NCBI RefSeq assembly: GCF_035552695.1
Contig: NZ_DASZKT010000197.1
Location: 44,298-108,297 of the forward strand
Direction: 5' to 3'
DNA length: 64,000 nt
DNA from: Actinospica sp035552695
GTDB taxonomy: Bacteria; Actinomycetota; Actinomycetes; Streptomycetales; Catenulisporaceae
The notes under the pieces were generated by a model. It saw nothing but the letters and a program-made list of their open reading frames with translations. It was not told the origin of the DNA and searched no databases. Within the stretch, counting starts at the first letter, position 1. Each line of letters opens with the position of its first letter. This document shows positions 43,230 through 50,650 of this stretch, in pieces. The translations under genes were made by a program, and so were the position numbers.

Positions 43230-44353
43230 ACGCGCAGATCCTGGCGCGCGCCGGGATCCTGGACCTTCCCCAGGTCGAGCGCACGGCGGCCGCGATCGCC
43301 GGGATCCAGCGCCCGGACGGCTCGATCCCGTGGTTCCACGGAGACAAGACCGACCCGTGGGACCACGTCGAATCCGCGATGGCGCTGGACACCGTCGGCC
43401 GCACCGGCGCCGCGGAATACGCCTACCGCTGGCTGGCGGACCGCCAGAACTCCGACGGTTCCTGGTACGCGAACTACACCGACACCCCCGACGGCGCGGC
43501 CGAACCCTCGGACAAGACCAAGGATGCGAACTTCACCGCGTACCTGGCCGTCGGCGCCTACCACCACTGGCTGATCACCCGGGACGACGCGTTCCTGACC
43601 GCACTGTGGCCCACCGTGAGCCAAGCGGTCGAGTTCGTACTCACCCTCCAACGCACCGACGGCGCGATCCGCTGGAACCCTGACACCAACGAGGCGCTGC
43701 TGACCGGCTGCAGCTCGATCTACCAGGCACTGCGCTGCGCGATCGCGATCGCCCGGCACATCGGCGAACTACGGCTCGCCGCGCAGTGGACCGACGCCGC
43801 ACTCCGGCTCGGCCACACAGTCGCCTCCGCAGGCGGCTTCGCCGGCCAACCGGCATCAGAGGTCTTCGCCGCCAAACACCGCTACTCGATGGACTGGTAC
43901 TACCCCGTCCTCGGCACCGCGCTGCGCGGCCCGGCCGCCGAAGCACGCCTGAACTCCGGCTGGGACCAGTTCGTCGTCCCCGGCCTCGGCACCCGCTGCG
44001 TCGACGACCGGCCCTGGGTCACCGGAGGCGAAACCTTCGAACTCTGCATCGCCCTGTGGGCCATCGGACACACCCACCGAGCCCGCCGACTCCTAACCGA
44101 CGCCGCCCACCTCCGCGACCGGGACGGCCTCTACTGGACCGGCTACGTCTACCCCGACTACGCCATCTGGCCCGAGGAAAAGACCTCCTGGACCGCAGGC
44201 TCCCTCGTGCTCGCACTCGCCGTACTAGGCGGCGAACCAGCAACCCGCACGGTCTTCGACGGCCAGGCTCTCCCCGCGGGCCTACCGGGCGTCGCGCGAC
44301 GCACCGACGCCCCGGATCGGCGGACCGACGCCCTAGGACTCCTGACAAGCTGA
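43226..44353 (+). CDS. Alpha/alpha-toroid protein annotated in relatives as prenyltransferase-like
   Basis: Protein of 375 residues built of repeated helical hairpins. The QxxDGSxxW-type motifs of terpene-cyclase/prenyltransferase toroids are visible: IQRPDGSIPWFHGDKTDPWDHVESAMALD, DRQNSDGSWYANYTD, LQRTDGAIRWNPD and WYYPVLGTALRG. The same toroid also occurs in glycoside hydrolases. No membrane helix or signal peptide is seen, and no DDxxD or DxDD motif of true terpene cyclases. The GTG start overlaps the methyltransferase stop (GTGA). Given the partner glycosyltransferase, a saccharide-active role is as likely as a prenyl one. Confidence 0.72.
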   Translation: MNAQILARAGILDLPQVERTAAAIAGIQRPDGSIPWFHGDKTDPWDHVESAMALDTVGRTGAAEYAYRWLADRQNSDGSWYANYTDTPDGAAEPSDKTKDANFTAYLAVGAYHHWLITRDDAFLTALWPTVSQAVEFVLTLQRTDGAIRWNPDTNEALLTGCSSIYQALRCAIAIARHIGELRLAAQWTDAALRLGHTVASAGGFAGQPASEVFAAKHRYSMDWYYPVLGTALRGPAAEARLNSGWDQFVVPGLGTRCVDDRPWVTGGETFELCIALWAIGHTHRARRLLTDAAHLRDRDGLYWTGYVYPDYAIWPEEKTSWTAGSLVLALAVLGGEPATRTVFDGQALPAGLPGVARRTDAPDRRTDALGLLTS

Positions 44354-44485
44354 GGCCACCCCGGTCACTCGGCGGGCCGGGTGTCAGCACTCAAGGCCAT
44401 TCGCCGGCACAACGCTGCCAGGGGGAGTTCGACGAGTGCTGCCATGGCGATCGAGACCGGCAGTTCGCTGCTCGGGCTGGCGGGG

Positions 44486-45358
44486 TTAACGGGACCGGCG
44501 TGTTGAGAGCATCGCGAACTGCTTGAGCGCGTTCAGCGTGTCCTCGGGAGTGAGCGCGTCCACTGAGATGCGGTCCATCACCCGCGCGTACTGCTCGACG
44601 TCCTCGGGCCGGTCGAGGTACTGAGCGCCCGTCAGGTGCTCGAGGTAGACGACGTCGGGCAGCTCCTGCTCGGCGAAGCGCAGCATGGCGAAGGCGCCGC
44701 CCTCGGCCGCGTGCGCGCCGACCGAGAAGGGCAACAGCTGGATCGTGACGTTCGGCTGGTCGGCCTTCTCGATCAGGTACTCGATCTGCGGCTGCATGGA
44801 CTCCACGCCGCCCATCGGCCGGCGCAGCGCCGCCTCGTCCAGCACGGCCCAGAACACCGGCGCGCCCGGACGGTTCAGTACGTCCTGGCGGCGCACGCGC
44901 ACCTCCACCCGGCGGTCCACCTCGTCCTGGCTCAGGCTGCGGTTCGCGCGCACCACGGAGCGCACGTACTCAGGGCACTGCAAGAGCCCGGGGATGTACT
45001 GCACCTCGTACGTACGCACGATCGAGGCCGCGGTCTCCAGACCGACGAAGGCCTCGAACCAGTTGGGCAGGGACTCGCTGTAGGTGTGCCACCAGCCGAG
45101 CGAGTTCGCCTCGTTGACGAGGTTGAGGATCTGCTCGCGTTCCTTGTCGTCGGTCACGCCGTAGAGGGTGAGCAGGTCGGCGACGTCGCGTTCCTTGAAC
45201 GAGACCTTGCCCGTCTCCATCCGGCTGATCTTCGACTCGGTGCCGCGGATGTGGTACCCCGCCTCCTTCATGGAGACGCCTTGAGCCTCGCGCAACTTGC
45301 GCAGCACCGTTCCGAGCAGGATCCGGCGCACGGTGGAACTGTCGCCCGCGCCGTCCAT
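44486..45358 (-). CDS. XRE-family regulator with DUF5753 domain (WhiJ type)
   Basis: DNA-binding protein of 290 residues. Residues 10-65 hold an XRE helix-turn-helix (LGTVLRKLREAQGVSMKEAGYHIRGTESKISRMETG). The DUF5753 domain (about 105-280) is recognised by YEVQYIPGLLQCPEYVRSVVRANR, FWAVLDEAALRR and TIQLLPFSVGAHAAEGGAFAMLRF. These regulators occur in many copies in sporulating actinomycetes beside DUF397 and RsbW-like genes and modulate development; WhiJ is the best known. The ATG at 45358 follows GGGAG by about 11 nt. It is divergent from the ATPase gene. The palindrome at 45471 is its likely target. Confidence 0.92.
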   Translation of the reverse strand: MDGAGDSSTVRRILLGTVLRKLREAQGVSMKEAGYHIRGTESKISRMETGKVSFKERDVADLLTLYGVTDDKEREQILNLVNEANSLGWWHTYSESLPNWFEAFVGLETAASIVRTYEVQYIPGLLQCPEYVRSVVRANRSLSQDEVDRRVEVRVRRQDVLNRPGAPVFWAVLDEAALRRPMGGVESMQPQIEYLIEKADQPNVTIQLLPFSVGAHAAEGGAFAMLRFAEQELPDVVYLEHLTGAQYLDRPEDVEQYARVMDRISVDALTPEDTLNALKQFAMLSTRRSR

Positions 45359-45458
45359 GCGTCTTACTTCTCCCGCCCTCGAGTGCCTGTGCCCGCAAGT
45401 TTGCCACCTGGTCAGGGCTATTTGAAGAGGCTTTGCCGAAGATGCCGTACACAGGCTC

Positions 45459-45488
45459 GCATCGGCGCTACGATGCATGTGCATCGGC
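45459..45488. promoter_or_regulatory. Operator candidate upstream of the RsbW-like gene (GCATCGGC repeats)
   Basis: CGATGCA-TG-TGCATCG (45471-45486) is a near-perfect palindrome. It is flanked by GCATCGGC copies at 45459-45466 and 45481-45488, with further partial copies near 45497 and 45509. A -10-like TACGAT (45469-45474), preceded by GGCGC, overlaps it. It lies 54 bp before the ATPase start and 113 bp from the divergent XRE gene. The same core recurs before the DUF397 gene. Confidence 0.7.
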
Positions 45489-45541
45489 ACAAGCTTCATC
45501 GGCATTTGCATCGACGCTTGCAATCTGGAGGGAACAGGCGA

Positions 45542-46129
45542 ATGCTGATACAGACGCCGATCGTCCGGGCCCTGCCCGGGATCCCGCGCAATTGCACCGC
45601 CTGCAACACCGGACCCGACGACCCGTCACCCGCAACGGGGGCGAGCGGCGGGCCCCAGGAATGGCCCTCGACCTCTACGGATGCATCCATGGCGCTCGCG
45701 ACGTCCGCAGACACCTGCGGAGCGGTTCTCCCGGCCGACATTGTACGCACCGCGGCCTTCCGGCTCGACCCGGTCCCCGAGTCGGCCGGACGCGCACGGC
45801 GGTCCGCTCGCACGATGCTGACCGACTGGCGCCTCACGCACCTGGTCGAGGACGTCGACCTGGTGGTATCCGAGCTGGTCACCAACGCCCTGCTGCACAC
45901 CGGCGCGGTCGACTGCGGCGACAACAAGATCCGGCTCGAGCTGGACCTGAACGGCCGCCGGCTGACCTGCCGGGTGGTGGACTGCAGCCCGCTGCCGCCG
46001 ATGCCCGAGGAGGCCGCCGACACCGCCGAGTCGGGCCGCGGCCTGGTCCTGGTCGAGGCGCTGGCCGCGGAGTGGGACTGGGAGGACCTGCCGGACGGCA
46101 AGGCCGTCTGGGCGGCATTCGACCTCTGA
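45542..46129 (+). CDS. RsbW/HATPase_c_2-type ATP-binding protein
   Basis: Protein of 195 residues with a C-terminal GHKL ATPase domain like anti-sigma kinases. The segment FRLDPVPESAGRARRSARTMLTDW precedes the N-box VDLVVSELVTNALLHTG, and the G-boxes lie in CRVVDCSPLPPMPEE and ESGRGLVLVEALAAEW. In WhiJ-type loci such proteins probably bind or phosphorylate a partner, possibly the DUF397 protein. The ATG at 45542 has GGAGGG 9 nt upstream. The first 50 residues, with CTACN and Ser/Thr-rich stretches, are not family-like, and an ATG at 45689 is the alternative start. Confidence 0.85.
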   Translation: MLIQTPIVRALPGIPRNCTACNTGPDDPSPATGASGGPQEWPSTSTDASMALATSADTCGAVLPADIVRTAAFRLDPVPESAGRARRSARTMLTDWRLTHLVEDVDLVVSELVTNALLHTGAVDCGDNKIRLELDLNGRRLTCRVVDCSPLPPMPEEAADTAESGRGLVLVEALAAEWDWEDLPDGKAVWAAFDL

Positions 46130-46323
46130 GTCGCACCGTTGCACCCGGAATCCGGGCCCTGAGTCTCTGCTCGCCGCCCGCCGGCCGCACGGCGATATCC
46201 GCGCGGCCGTCATCGTGATTCGCACTTTGATATAGGCATTCTCAGGCGCACTCACTCTTTCGTGCGCCCCCATACGCGCCCCCATGTGCACCGGAAACTG
46301 CAGGCGTATTTGCAGATTCTTTA

Positions 46324-46355
46324 GCCGATGCACGTGCATCGGCATCGGCATCGGC
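46324..46355. promoter_or_regulatory. 20-bp perfect palindrome plus tandem GCATCG repeats upstream of the DUF397 gene
   Basis: GCCGATGCACGTGCATCGGC (46324-46343) is perfectly symmetric. Its right half begins three tandem GCATCG units (46336-46353). A -10-like TATGGT follows at 46358-46363, so the palindrome covers the expected -35. The core matches the site at 45471. It is 81 bp from the DUF397 start. Confidence 0.78.
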
Positions 46356-46424
46356 GCTATGGTCCAAGAGCAGGGAAACAGCAGCACTCGAAGATCAGCG
46401 AAGAGAACAGTGAGGAGCCCATCC

Positions 46425-46661
46425 ATGCCCTACACACCAGCGAACGGGACCGCGGCGACCGAGCTCGTCGGCGCTTCCTGGCGTAAGAGCAGCTACAGCA
46501 ACTCCCAGGGAAACTGCGTCGAGTTCGCCGCGCTGCCGGACGGCAGCGTCGCCATGCGCAACTCGCGCGACCCGCAGGGTCCGGCCCTGGTCTACACCCG
46601 GGCGGAGATCTCCGCCCTGCTCGCCGGCGCCAAGGACGGCGAGTTCGACGACCTGGCCTGA
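46425..46661 (+). CDS. DUF397-family small protein
   Basis: Protein of 78 residues with the full DUF397 pattern: WRKSSYSNSQGNCVEFAALPDGSVAMRNSRDPQGPALVYTRAEISALLAGAKDGEFDDL. DUF397 proteins accompany WhiJ-type XRE regulators and are thought to act as their partners or antagonists. It is acidic and cytoplasmic. The ATG at 46425 has GAGGAG 7 nt upstream; open sequence further upstream covers the operator. It ends at a strong terminator, so it is a monocistronic unit with its own palindromic promoter. Confidence 0.94.
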   Translation: MPYTPANGTAATELVGASWRKSSYSNSQGNCVEFAALPDGSVAMRNSRDPQGPALVYTRAEISALLAGAKDGEFDDLA

Positions 46662-46696
46662 CGCTATCCAGACGGCTGCACAAGCCGCCCCAGACA

Positions 46697-46735
46697 GGCT
46701 TGCCCCGCTCCTGGACCGCCGGAGCGGGGCAAGCC
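46697..46735 (+). terminator. 15-bp perfect stem terminator after DUF397 gene
   Basis: GGCTTGCCCCGCTCC pairs with GGAGCGGGGCAAGCC around a 9-nt loop and is followed by GCTTT. It lies 35 nt after the stop codon. Confidence 0.88.
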
Positions 46736-46886
46736 GCTTTGCCCCGCAGTATTCGAGCACGTATACGTGTGGCGCGCCGTGCAATTTGCATCGCGAAGAC
46801 TGTTCCCCGGCGGGCTCTGACGAATTATCATGTCAGGACACAGGTGCAGGCGGTGGCCCCGGCACCGCGCTGCCCGGGAGGCGTAG

Positions 46887-47804
46887 ATGACGGGATCCCC
46901 CGAATCCGAGTTCGAGAGCGTCCAGCCCCCGCCCGCGGCGGACTGGTCGATGTCCATCGCCGCGGACTGGGACCCGCCGGAGATCGATCCGACGGTGCCG
47001 CACCCGTTCCGCATGTACAACTACCTGATCGGCGGCAAGGACAACTACCAGGCCGACCGGGACGCGGTCGCGGTGCTGCTCAAGGCCAGGCCGGACGCGG
47101 TGATCAGCGCCCGCGCCGTGGAGGCCTTCAGCCGCCGCGTGGTGCGCTATCTCGCGGGTGCGGGCATCACCCAGTTCCTGCAGCTGGGCACGGCGATCAC
47201 GGTGGCCAACAGCCACGACCAGATCGCCCAGGACGTCGACCCGACCTGCCGCTTCGTGTACGTGGCCGACGACCCGATCACCCTGGCGCACGCCCGCGCC
47301 CTGCTGGTCGGCCGGCCCGGCAGCGATGTGACCGTGGTGGCGGGCGACTTCCGTGAGCCGCGCTGGGTGCTGACCGACCCGAAGGTCGTCGGGCACCTCG
47401 AGCTCGACCGCCCGGTCGGCGTGCTGCTGTTCGGAATGCTCGACTACATCAGGGATCCCGCGGACGTGAAGGTCGCGCTGGGCACGCTGATGGACTGGCT
47501 GCCGCCGGGCAGCATGGTCGCCTTCCAGCACGTGCAGGAGGTGGGCGTGCCGGAGATCGACGAGGGCGTGCACCTGCTGTCCGCGCAGGAGAAGCTGGGC
47601 CTGACGCCGCGCTCCGAGGAGCAGGTCGCGGAGCTCCTCGGCGACTTCGGGCACATGCTCATCGAGCCCGGCCTGGTTCAGTTGCCGTTGTGGCGCCGCG
47701 AGGACGCCCCGCCCGAGGAACCGACCTGGGACGACGGCCCGGGCCCGGAGATGGCCGAGCGCGCGGCGACTCTCGGCGGCGTGCTGTACAAGAAGAACGC
47801 GTAA
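46887..47804 (+). CDS. SAM-dependent methyltransferase of the DUF574/Methyltransf_19 family
   Basis: Protein of 305 residues with the family start (DPTVPHPFRMYNYLIGGKDNYQADRDAV) and core FLQLGTAITVANSHDQIAQDVDPTCRFVYVADDP, where a degenerate SAM loop follows. LLFGMLDYIRDPADVKVALGTLMDWLPPGSMVAFQHV and VQLPLWRRED are also typical. Family members are numerous in filamentous actinomycetes and poorly characterised. In relatives the motif reads FLDIGTGLPT; here it is FLQLGTAIT, so the glycine-rich loop is partly lost. The ATG at 46887 follows GGGAGG. Confidence 0.9.
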   Translation: MTGSPESEFESVQPPPAADWSMSIAADWDPPEIDPTVPHPFRMYNYLIGGKDNYQADRDAVAVLLKARPDAVISARAVEAFSRRVVRYLAGAGITQFLQLGTAITVANSHDQIAQDVDPTCRFVYVADDPITLAHARALLVGRPGSDVTVVAGDFREPRWVLTDPKVVGHLELDRPVGVLLFGMLDYIRDPADVKVALGTLMDWLPPGSMVAFQHVQEVGVPEIDEGVHLLSAQEKLGLTPRSEEQVAELLGDFGHMLIEPGLVQLPLWRREDAPPEEPTWDDGPGPEMAERAATLGGVLYKKNA

Positions 47805-47847
47805 GGCGGTCGTCGTGCGGGTGCCCTGACGCCACGTCGGTTATTCG

Positions 47848-48513
47848 TCAGCGGCGCCGCAGCAGCCGCAGCGAGCCCTCGCCCTCGATCTCCTCGAAGT
47901 CCCCGGATTCCAGCGCCCGCAGGTAGATCCGGTACGGCGCCTGCCCGCCGTCCGCGGGATCCGGGAAGACGTCGTGGATCGCCAGCACTCCGCCGGCCGC
48001 CAGTTTCGGCGCCCAGCCCTCGTAGTCGGTCCGCGCCGCCTCGTCCGTGTGCCCGCCGTCGATGAACACGAATCCGGCGGTGCCGTGCCACAGCCGCGCG
48101 ACGTCGCCCGAACGCCCGACGACCAGGACGACGGAATCCTCCACCCCGGCCAGCGCGATCGAGCGCCGCGCCAACGGCAGCGTGTCGATCAGCCCGACGG
48201 CCAGGTCGACGAGCTCCGGATCGTGGTACTCCCAGCCCGGCTGGTGCTCCTCCGAGCCCCGGTGGTGGTCCACCGTCAGCAGCATCCGTCCGCCCGCGCG
48301 CGCCGCCCCCGCGAGCAGGATCGCGGACTTCCCCTGGTACGTGCCGATCTCCACCAGGTCGCCGACCGCCGCACCCGCCGCGGCCGCCGCGTAGAGCGCC
48401 CGCGCCTCCTCGTGCGGCATGAAGCCGGGCGTCTCGACGAAGGCCTTCCACAGGATCGGATCGATGTCCGGCGCGCGCCAGGACTGCTGCTGCATTTGCA
48501 TCGGCGAGGGCAT
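47848..48513 (-). CDS. Class I SAM-dependent methyltransferase (Methyltransf_24)
   Basis: Methyltransferase of 221 residues: GDLVEIGTYQGKSAILLAGAA (motif I), LLTVDHHRGSEEHQPGWEYHD, VLVVGRSGDVARLWHGTAGFVFIDGGHTDEAARTDYEGWAPKLAAGGVLAIHDVFPDP. The DGGH and HD residues match the metal-assisted O-methyltransferase-like Methyltransf_24 group, which includes cephalosporin-hydroxylase-like and glycan-modifying enzymes. The substrate is unknown. The ATG at 48513 follows GGTGGGG. The N-terminus is Met/Gln-rich (MPSPMQMQQQ). It converges with the DUF574 gene. Confidence 0.87.
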   Translation of the reverse strand: MPSPMQMQQQSWRAPDIDPILWKAFVETPGFMPHEEARALYAAAAAGAAVGDLVEIGTYQGKSAILLAGAARAGGRMLLTVDHHRGSEEHQPGWEYHDPELVDLAVGLIDTLPLARRSIALAGVEDSVVLVVGRSGDVARLWHGTAGFVFIDGGHTDEAARTDYEGWAPKLAAGGVLAIHDVFPDPADGGQAPYRIYLRALESGDFEEIEGEGSLRLLRRR

Positions 48514-48577
48514 GACCCCACCTTTTCACAGCAATCGTCGTACTGCGTAGTCAGGGCAGAACCGATACGGTGCTGGC

Positions 48578-49192
48578 ATGGGAGAGATCATCCTGCTGCG
48601 CCACGGCGAGACCGAGTGGTCCAGGGACGGTCGGCACACCGGCCGCACCGACCTGCCGCTGACCGACCAGGGCCGCGACCAGGCCGTCGCCGCGGGCAGG
48701 CTGCTCGCCCAGGAGGGCGTCCGAATCGCCGCCGCCTGGTCCAGCCCCGCCCAGCGCGCCCAGGAGACCGCCAAGCTGGCGGGCGTGAGCCTGGACGGCG
48801 TCGACGCGGACCTGTGGGAGTGGGACTACGGCGGCTACGAGGGGATGACCACCGCGCAGATCCAGCAGGCCCGGCCCGGCTGGTACCTCTGGCACGACGG
48901 CGTCATCCCCGGCGGCCCCGACGGCTTCCCCGGCGAGGCGGTAGAGCACGTCGGCGAACGCTGCGACCGCGTCATCGCCCGCGTCCTGCCCCTGGTCCAG
49001 GGCGCGCAGGCGCTGGACGGCGACGTCGCCCTCGTGGCCCACGGCCACCTGCTGCGCATCCTCGCCGCCCGCTGGATCGGCCTGCCCGCCCGCGAAGGCA
49101 GCAGACTGAAGCTGGACACCGCGTCCGTCTCCCGCCTCGGCTTCGAACACGACGTCCCCGTACTGAGCCGCTGGAACGAAGTCCCGCGCTAA
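48578..49192 (+). CDS. Histidine phosphatase (phosphoglycerate-mutase-like) family protein
   Basis: Protein of 204 residues: IILLRHGETEWSRDGRHTGRTDLPLTDQGRDQA with the catalytic His, AAWSSPAQRAQETAKLAG, WEWDYGGYEGMTTAQIQ and VALVAHGHLLRILAARWIGL with the second His. This is the cofactor-independent phosphatase subgroup (fructose-bisphosphate, alpha-ribazole or sugar phosphate), with no mutase-specific features. TACGGT (48566-48571) ends 6 nt before the ATG, so the mRNA is probably leaderless. It is divergent from the methyltransferase gene. Confidence 0.9.
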   Translation: MGEIILLRHGETEWSRDGRHTGRTDLPLTDQGRDQAVAAGRLLAQEGVRIAAAWSSPAQRAQETAKLAGVSLDGVDADLWEWDYGGYEGMTTAQIQQARPGWYLWHDGVIPGGPDGFPGEAVEHVGERCDRVIARVLPLVQGAQALDGDVALVAHGHLLRILAARWIGLPAREGSRLKLDTASVSRLGFEHDVPVLSRWNEVPR

Positions 49193-49675
49193 GGGCTGAG
49201 GCCTGCGACGTCGTCCCGCCTCCCGTGATCAAAATCGCCGCTCCGCGACCGTGACAACAAAGCGGCGCCCGGCTCATACAATTCTCAATCCGCATCGGCG
49301 GCCTGCGGTTGGTGCTCGGCCCTGCCTACGGCCCGATGCTTCGCTTCGCTTCGCATCGGGCCTCGTTCGGGCCGAGGGGTCGCTGCGCTGGCTATCCCCA
49401 CCCGCCCACCCCTAGCCCTACGGTCGCTGCGCTCCCTCGGGCAACGCGCTGCGCGCTAAGGCCTACGGCGTCGCACGCTCGCAGAGCTCGCTCCACGACA
49501 CCTACGGCGACCCCCGCCGCTGACGTTCCGAGATCCCGTGCGGTGACGCGAACGGGAACATCAAACGCCGGGTACCGGGCCCGCGCGGCCAGACCTCGTT
49601 GCGCGATCTGTCGATGTGTCCGTGCTGCTTGTGTCTCAGCTCGGCCAGTGCGGTTTGGTTGGTCGGGAGTCCAAG
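49193..49675. other. 483-bp gene-free region with a large imperfect hairpin and CTGCGCTC-type modules
   Basis: No frame here has gene-like codon bias with family similarity. An extended inverted repeat occupies 49316-49377: CTCGGCCC and GGCCCGATGC on the left, GCATCGGGCC and GGGCCGAG on the right, around a TTCGC repeat loop. Right of it, 49380-49530 is made of short recurring words (TCGCTGCGCT, CCTACGGCG, GCTCGCAGAGCTCGCTCC) with many small inverted repeats. It may hold the terminator of the phosphatase gene, remnants of degenerate sequence, or a small RNA. Confidence 0.45.
49316..49377. repeat. Long imperfect hairpin with two perfect stem blocks
   Basis: Outer block: CTCGGCCC (49316-49323) with GGGCCGAG (49370-49377). 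Inner block: GGCCCGATGC (49331-49340) with GCATCGGGCC (49354-49363). The loop is TTCGCTTCGCTTC. It is 124 bp downstream of the phosphatase stop. Confidence 0.6.
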
Positions 49676-50134
49676 CTACCTGGAGTTCAGCGTCGCGCGG
49701 TGTTCGTCGGGCGTCGAGAACTGCGCGATGTACCGCAGGGCACGTTCCCAGGGGTCAAAGGCGTAGCAAGGCCGGTCGCGGTGGTTGTGCTCGCGACAGA
49801 AGGTGGAGAGGTCGGTGTCGATCGATCGCTGCTCGTATTCGGCGTCCGGCTCGGCGGCGCGTGTGACGGCCCGTAGTTCGTCCGCCAGTGTCCAGCCGTG
49901 GAAGTCGAAGGCCCAGTCTCCGTCAGTGACATACGCGTGCATCGGATGCGCGCGGCCGTGTGCCCAGAGCCCGACTGTTCGGAATCCCGCCGCCGGATAT
50001 GCCTCCAGGAACGCGAACGCCAAGATATGGCATGCCCCGGCTGCGAAGAACCGAAGGTCGTCACGGCGCCACGACAGCACCTGATCGGCGCGTTCCGCAG
50101 GCGTGCGTCTGAACTGCGCACTCGATCGATACAT
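49676..50134 (-). CDS. Hypothetical protein (152 aa) paired with a P-loop kinase-like gene
   Basis: Soluble protein of 152 residues, unrecognised. Visible stretches include WRRDDLRFFAAGACHILAFAFLEAYPA, VGLWAHGRAHPMHAYVTDGDWAFDFHGWTL and STFCREHNHRDRPCYAFDPWERALRYI. The Cys-His pairs (ACH, HMHAY-like, DFHGW) recall a papain-like or transglutaminase-like arrangement, but this is weak. The start lies 6 bp after the stop of the kinase-like gene, so the two are one transcript. Base composition is a little less GC-rich than in neighbours, and the pair could be an acquired module. Confidence 0.65.
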   Translation of the reverse strand: MYRSSAQFRRTPAERADQVLSWRRDDLRFFAAGACHILAFAFLEAYPAAGFRTVGLWAHGRAHPMHAYVTDGDWAFDFHGWTLADELRAVTRAAEPDAEYEQRSIDTDLSTFCREHNHRDRPCYAFDPWERALRYIAQFSTPDEHRATLNSR

Positions 50135-50140
50135 GCGCCG

Positions 50141-50605
50141 TCAGCTCACGTGCGCCAACACGATGTCGGCGACCGTCGATACCGGCACGGTCGTGACGAC
50201 TTCAAGTGTGGCGGACTTCCGCAGCAGCGGCTCGACCGTCCCTACATACTGCAGGGTCTCGGCGAGTTCGGCCGGATCTTTGCCGTACGGATTCTTTGTG
50301 CGGGTGGTGAGGCGCTCGACCAGAACCGCGGTCGGGGCGGTGAGCAGCACGATGTGGTCGAACCATGAGTAGAACTCCCCTTGGTTCCGTGTGGTGCCCT
50401 GCACGAACAGCACTTGCTTGCCATGGCTCGGCGTTGAGCGCAGGAGCGCTTCGATCCGGTCGTGGCGCCACAGCCTCTCGCCGTTGAGCACCTCGTAGTA
50501 ATCGCCGTAGTCGGTATCGACGGTCGGGTAGCCGCGCAGGGCGAGTTCGTCCAACAACGTGGTCTTTCCGACCCCCGACATGCCTGTGACCAGCACACGT
50601 TTCAC
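50141..50605 (-). CDS. P-loop NTPase / small-molecule kinase-like protein
   Basis: AAA_18/shikimate-kinase-like protein of 154 residues. Walker A is VTGMSGVGKTTLLDELALRG, then PTVDTDYGDYYEV (substrate-side Asp), LFVQGTTRNQGEFYSWFDHIVLLTAP, and a lid-like VERLTTRTKNPYGKDPAE. It probably phosphorylates a small metabolite; the target is unknown. GTG 50605 is chosen because TATCCT (50619-50614) ends 8 nt upstream, which gives a leaderless start. It precedes the 152-residue gene by 6 bp. Confidence 0.8.
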   Translation of the reverse strand: MKRVLVTGMSGVGKTTLLDELALRGYPTVDTDYGDYYEVLNGERLWRHDRIEALLRSTPSHGKQVLFVQGTTRNQGEFYSWFDHIVLLTAPTAVLVERLTTRTKNPYGKDPAELAETLQYVGTVEPLLRKSATLEVVTTVPVSTVADIVLAHVS

Positions 50606-50650
50606 GTCTGAGAAGGATACGCACCCGCCGCGTCTGAACGGTCCAGCGAT

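Noticed and set aside
48498..48505. GCATCGGC copy at the start of the Methyltransf_24 gene, as a third WhiJ-type operator
   Set aside because: It is a single half-site inside the coding start (Met/Gln codons), with no symmetric partner or tandem repeat; probably chance.
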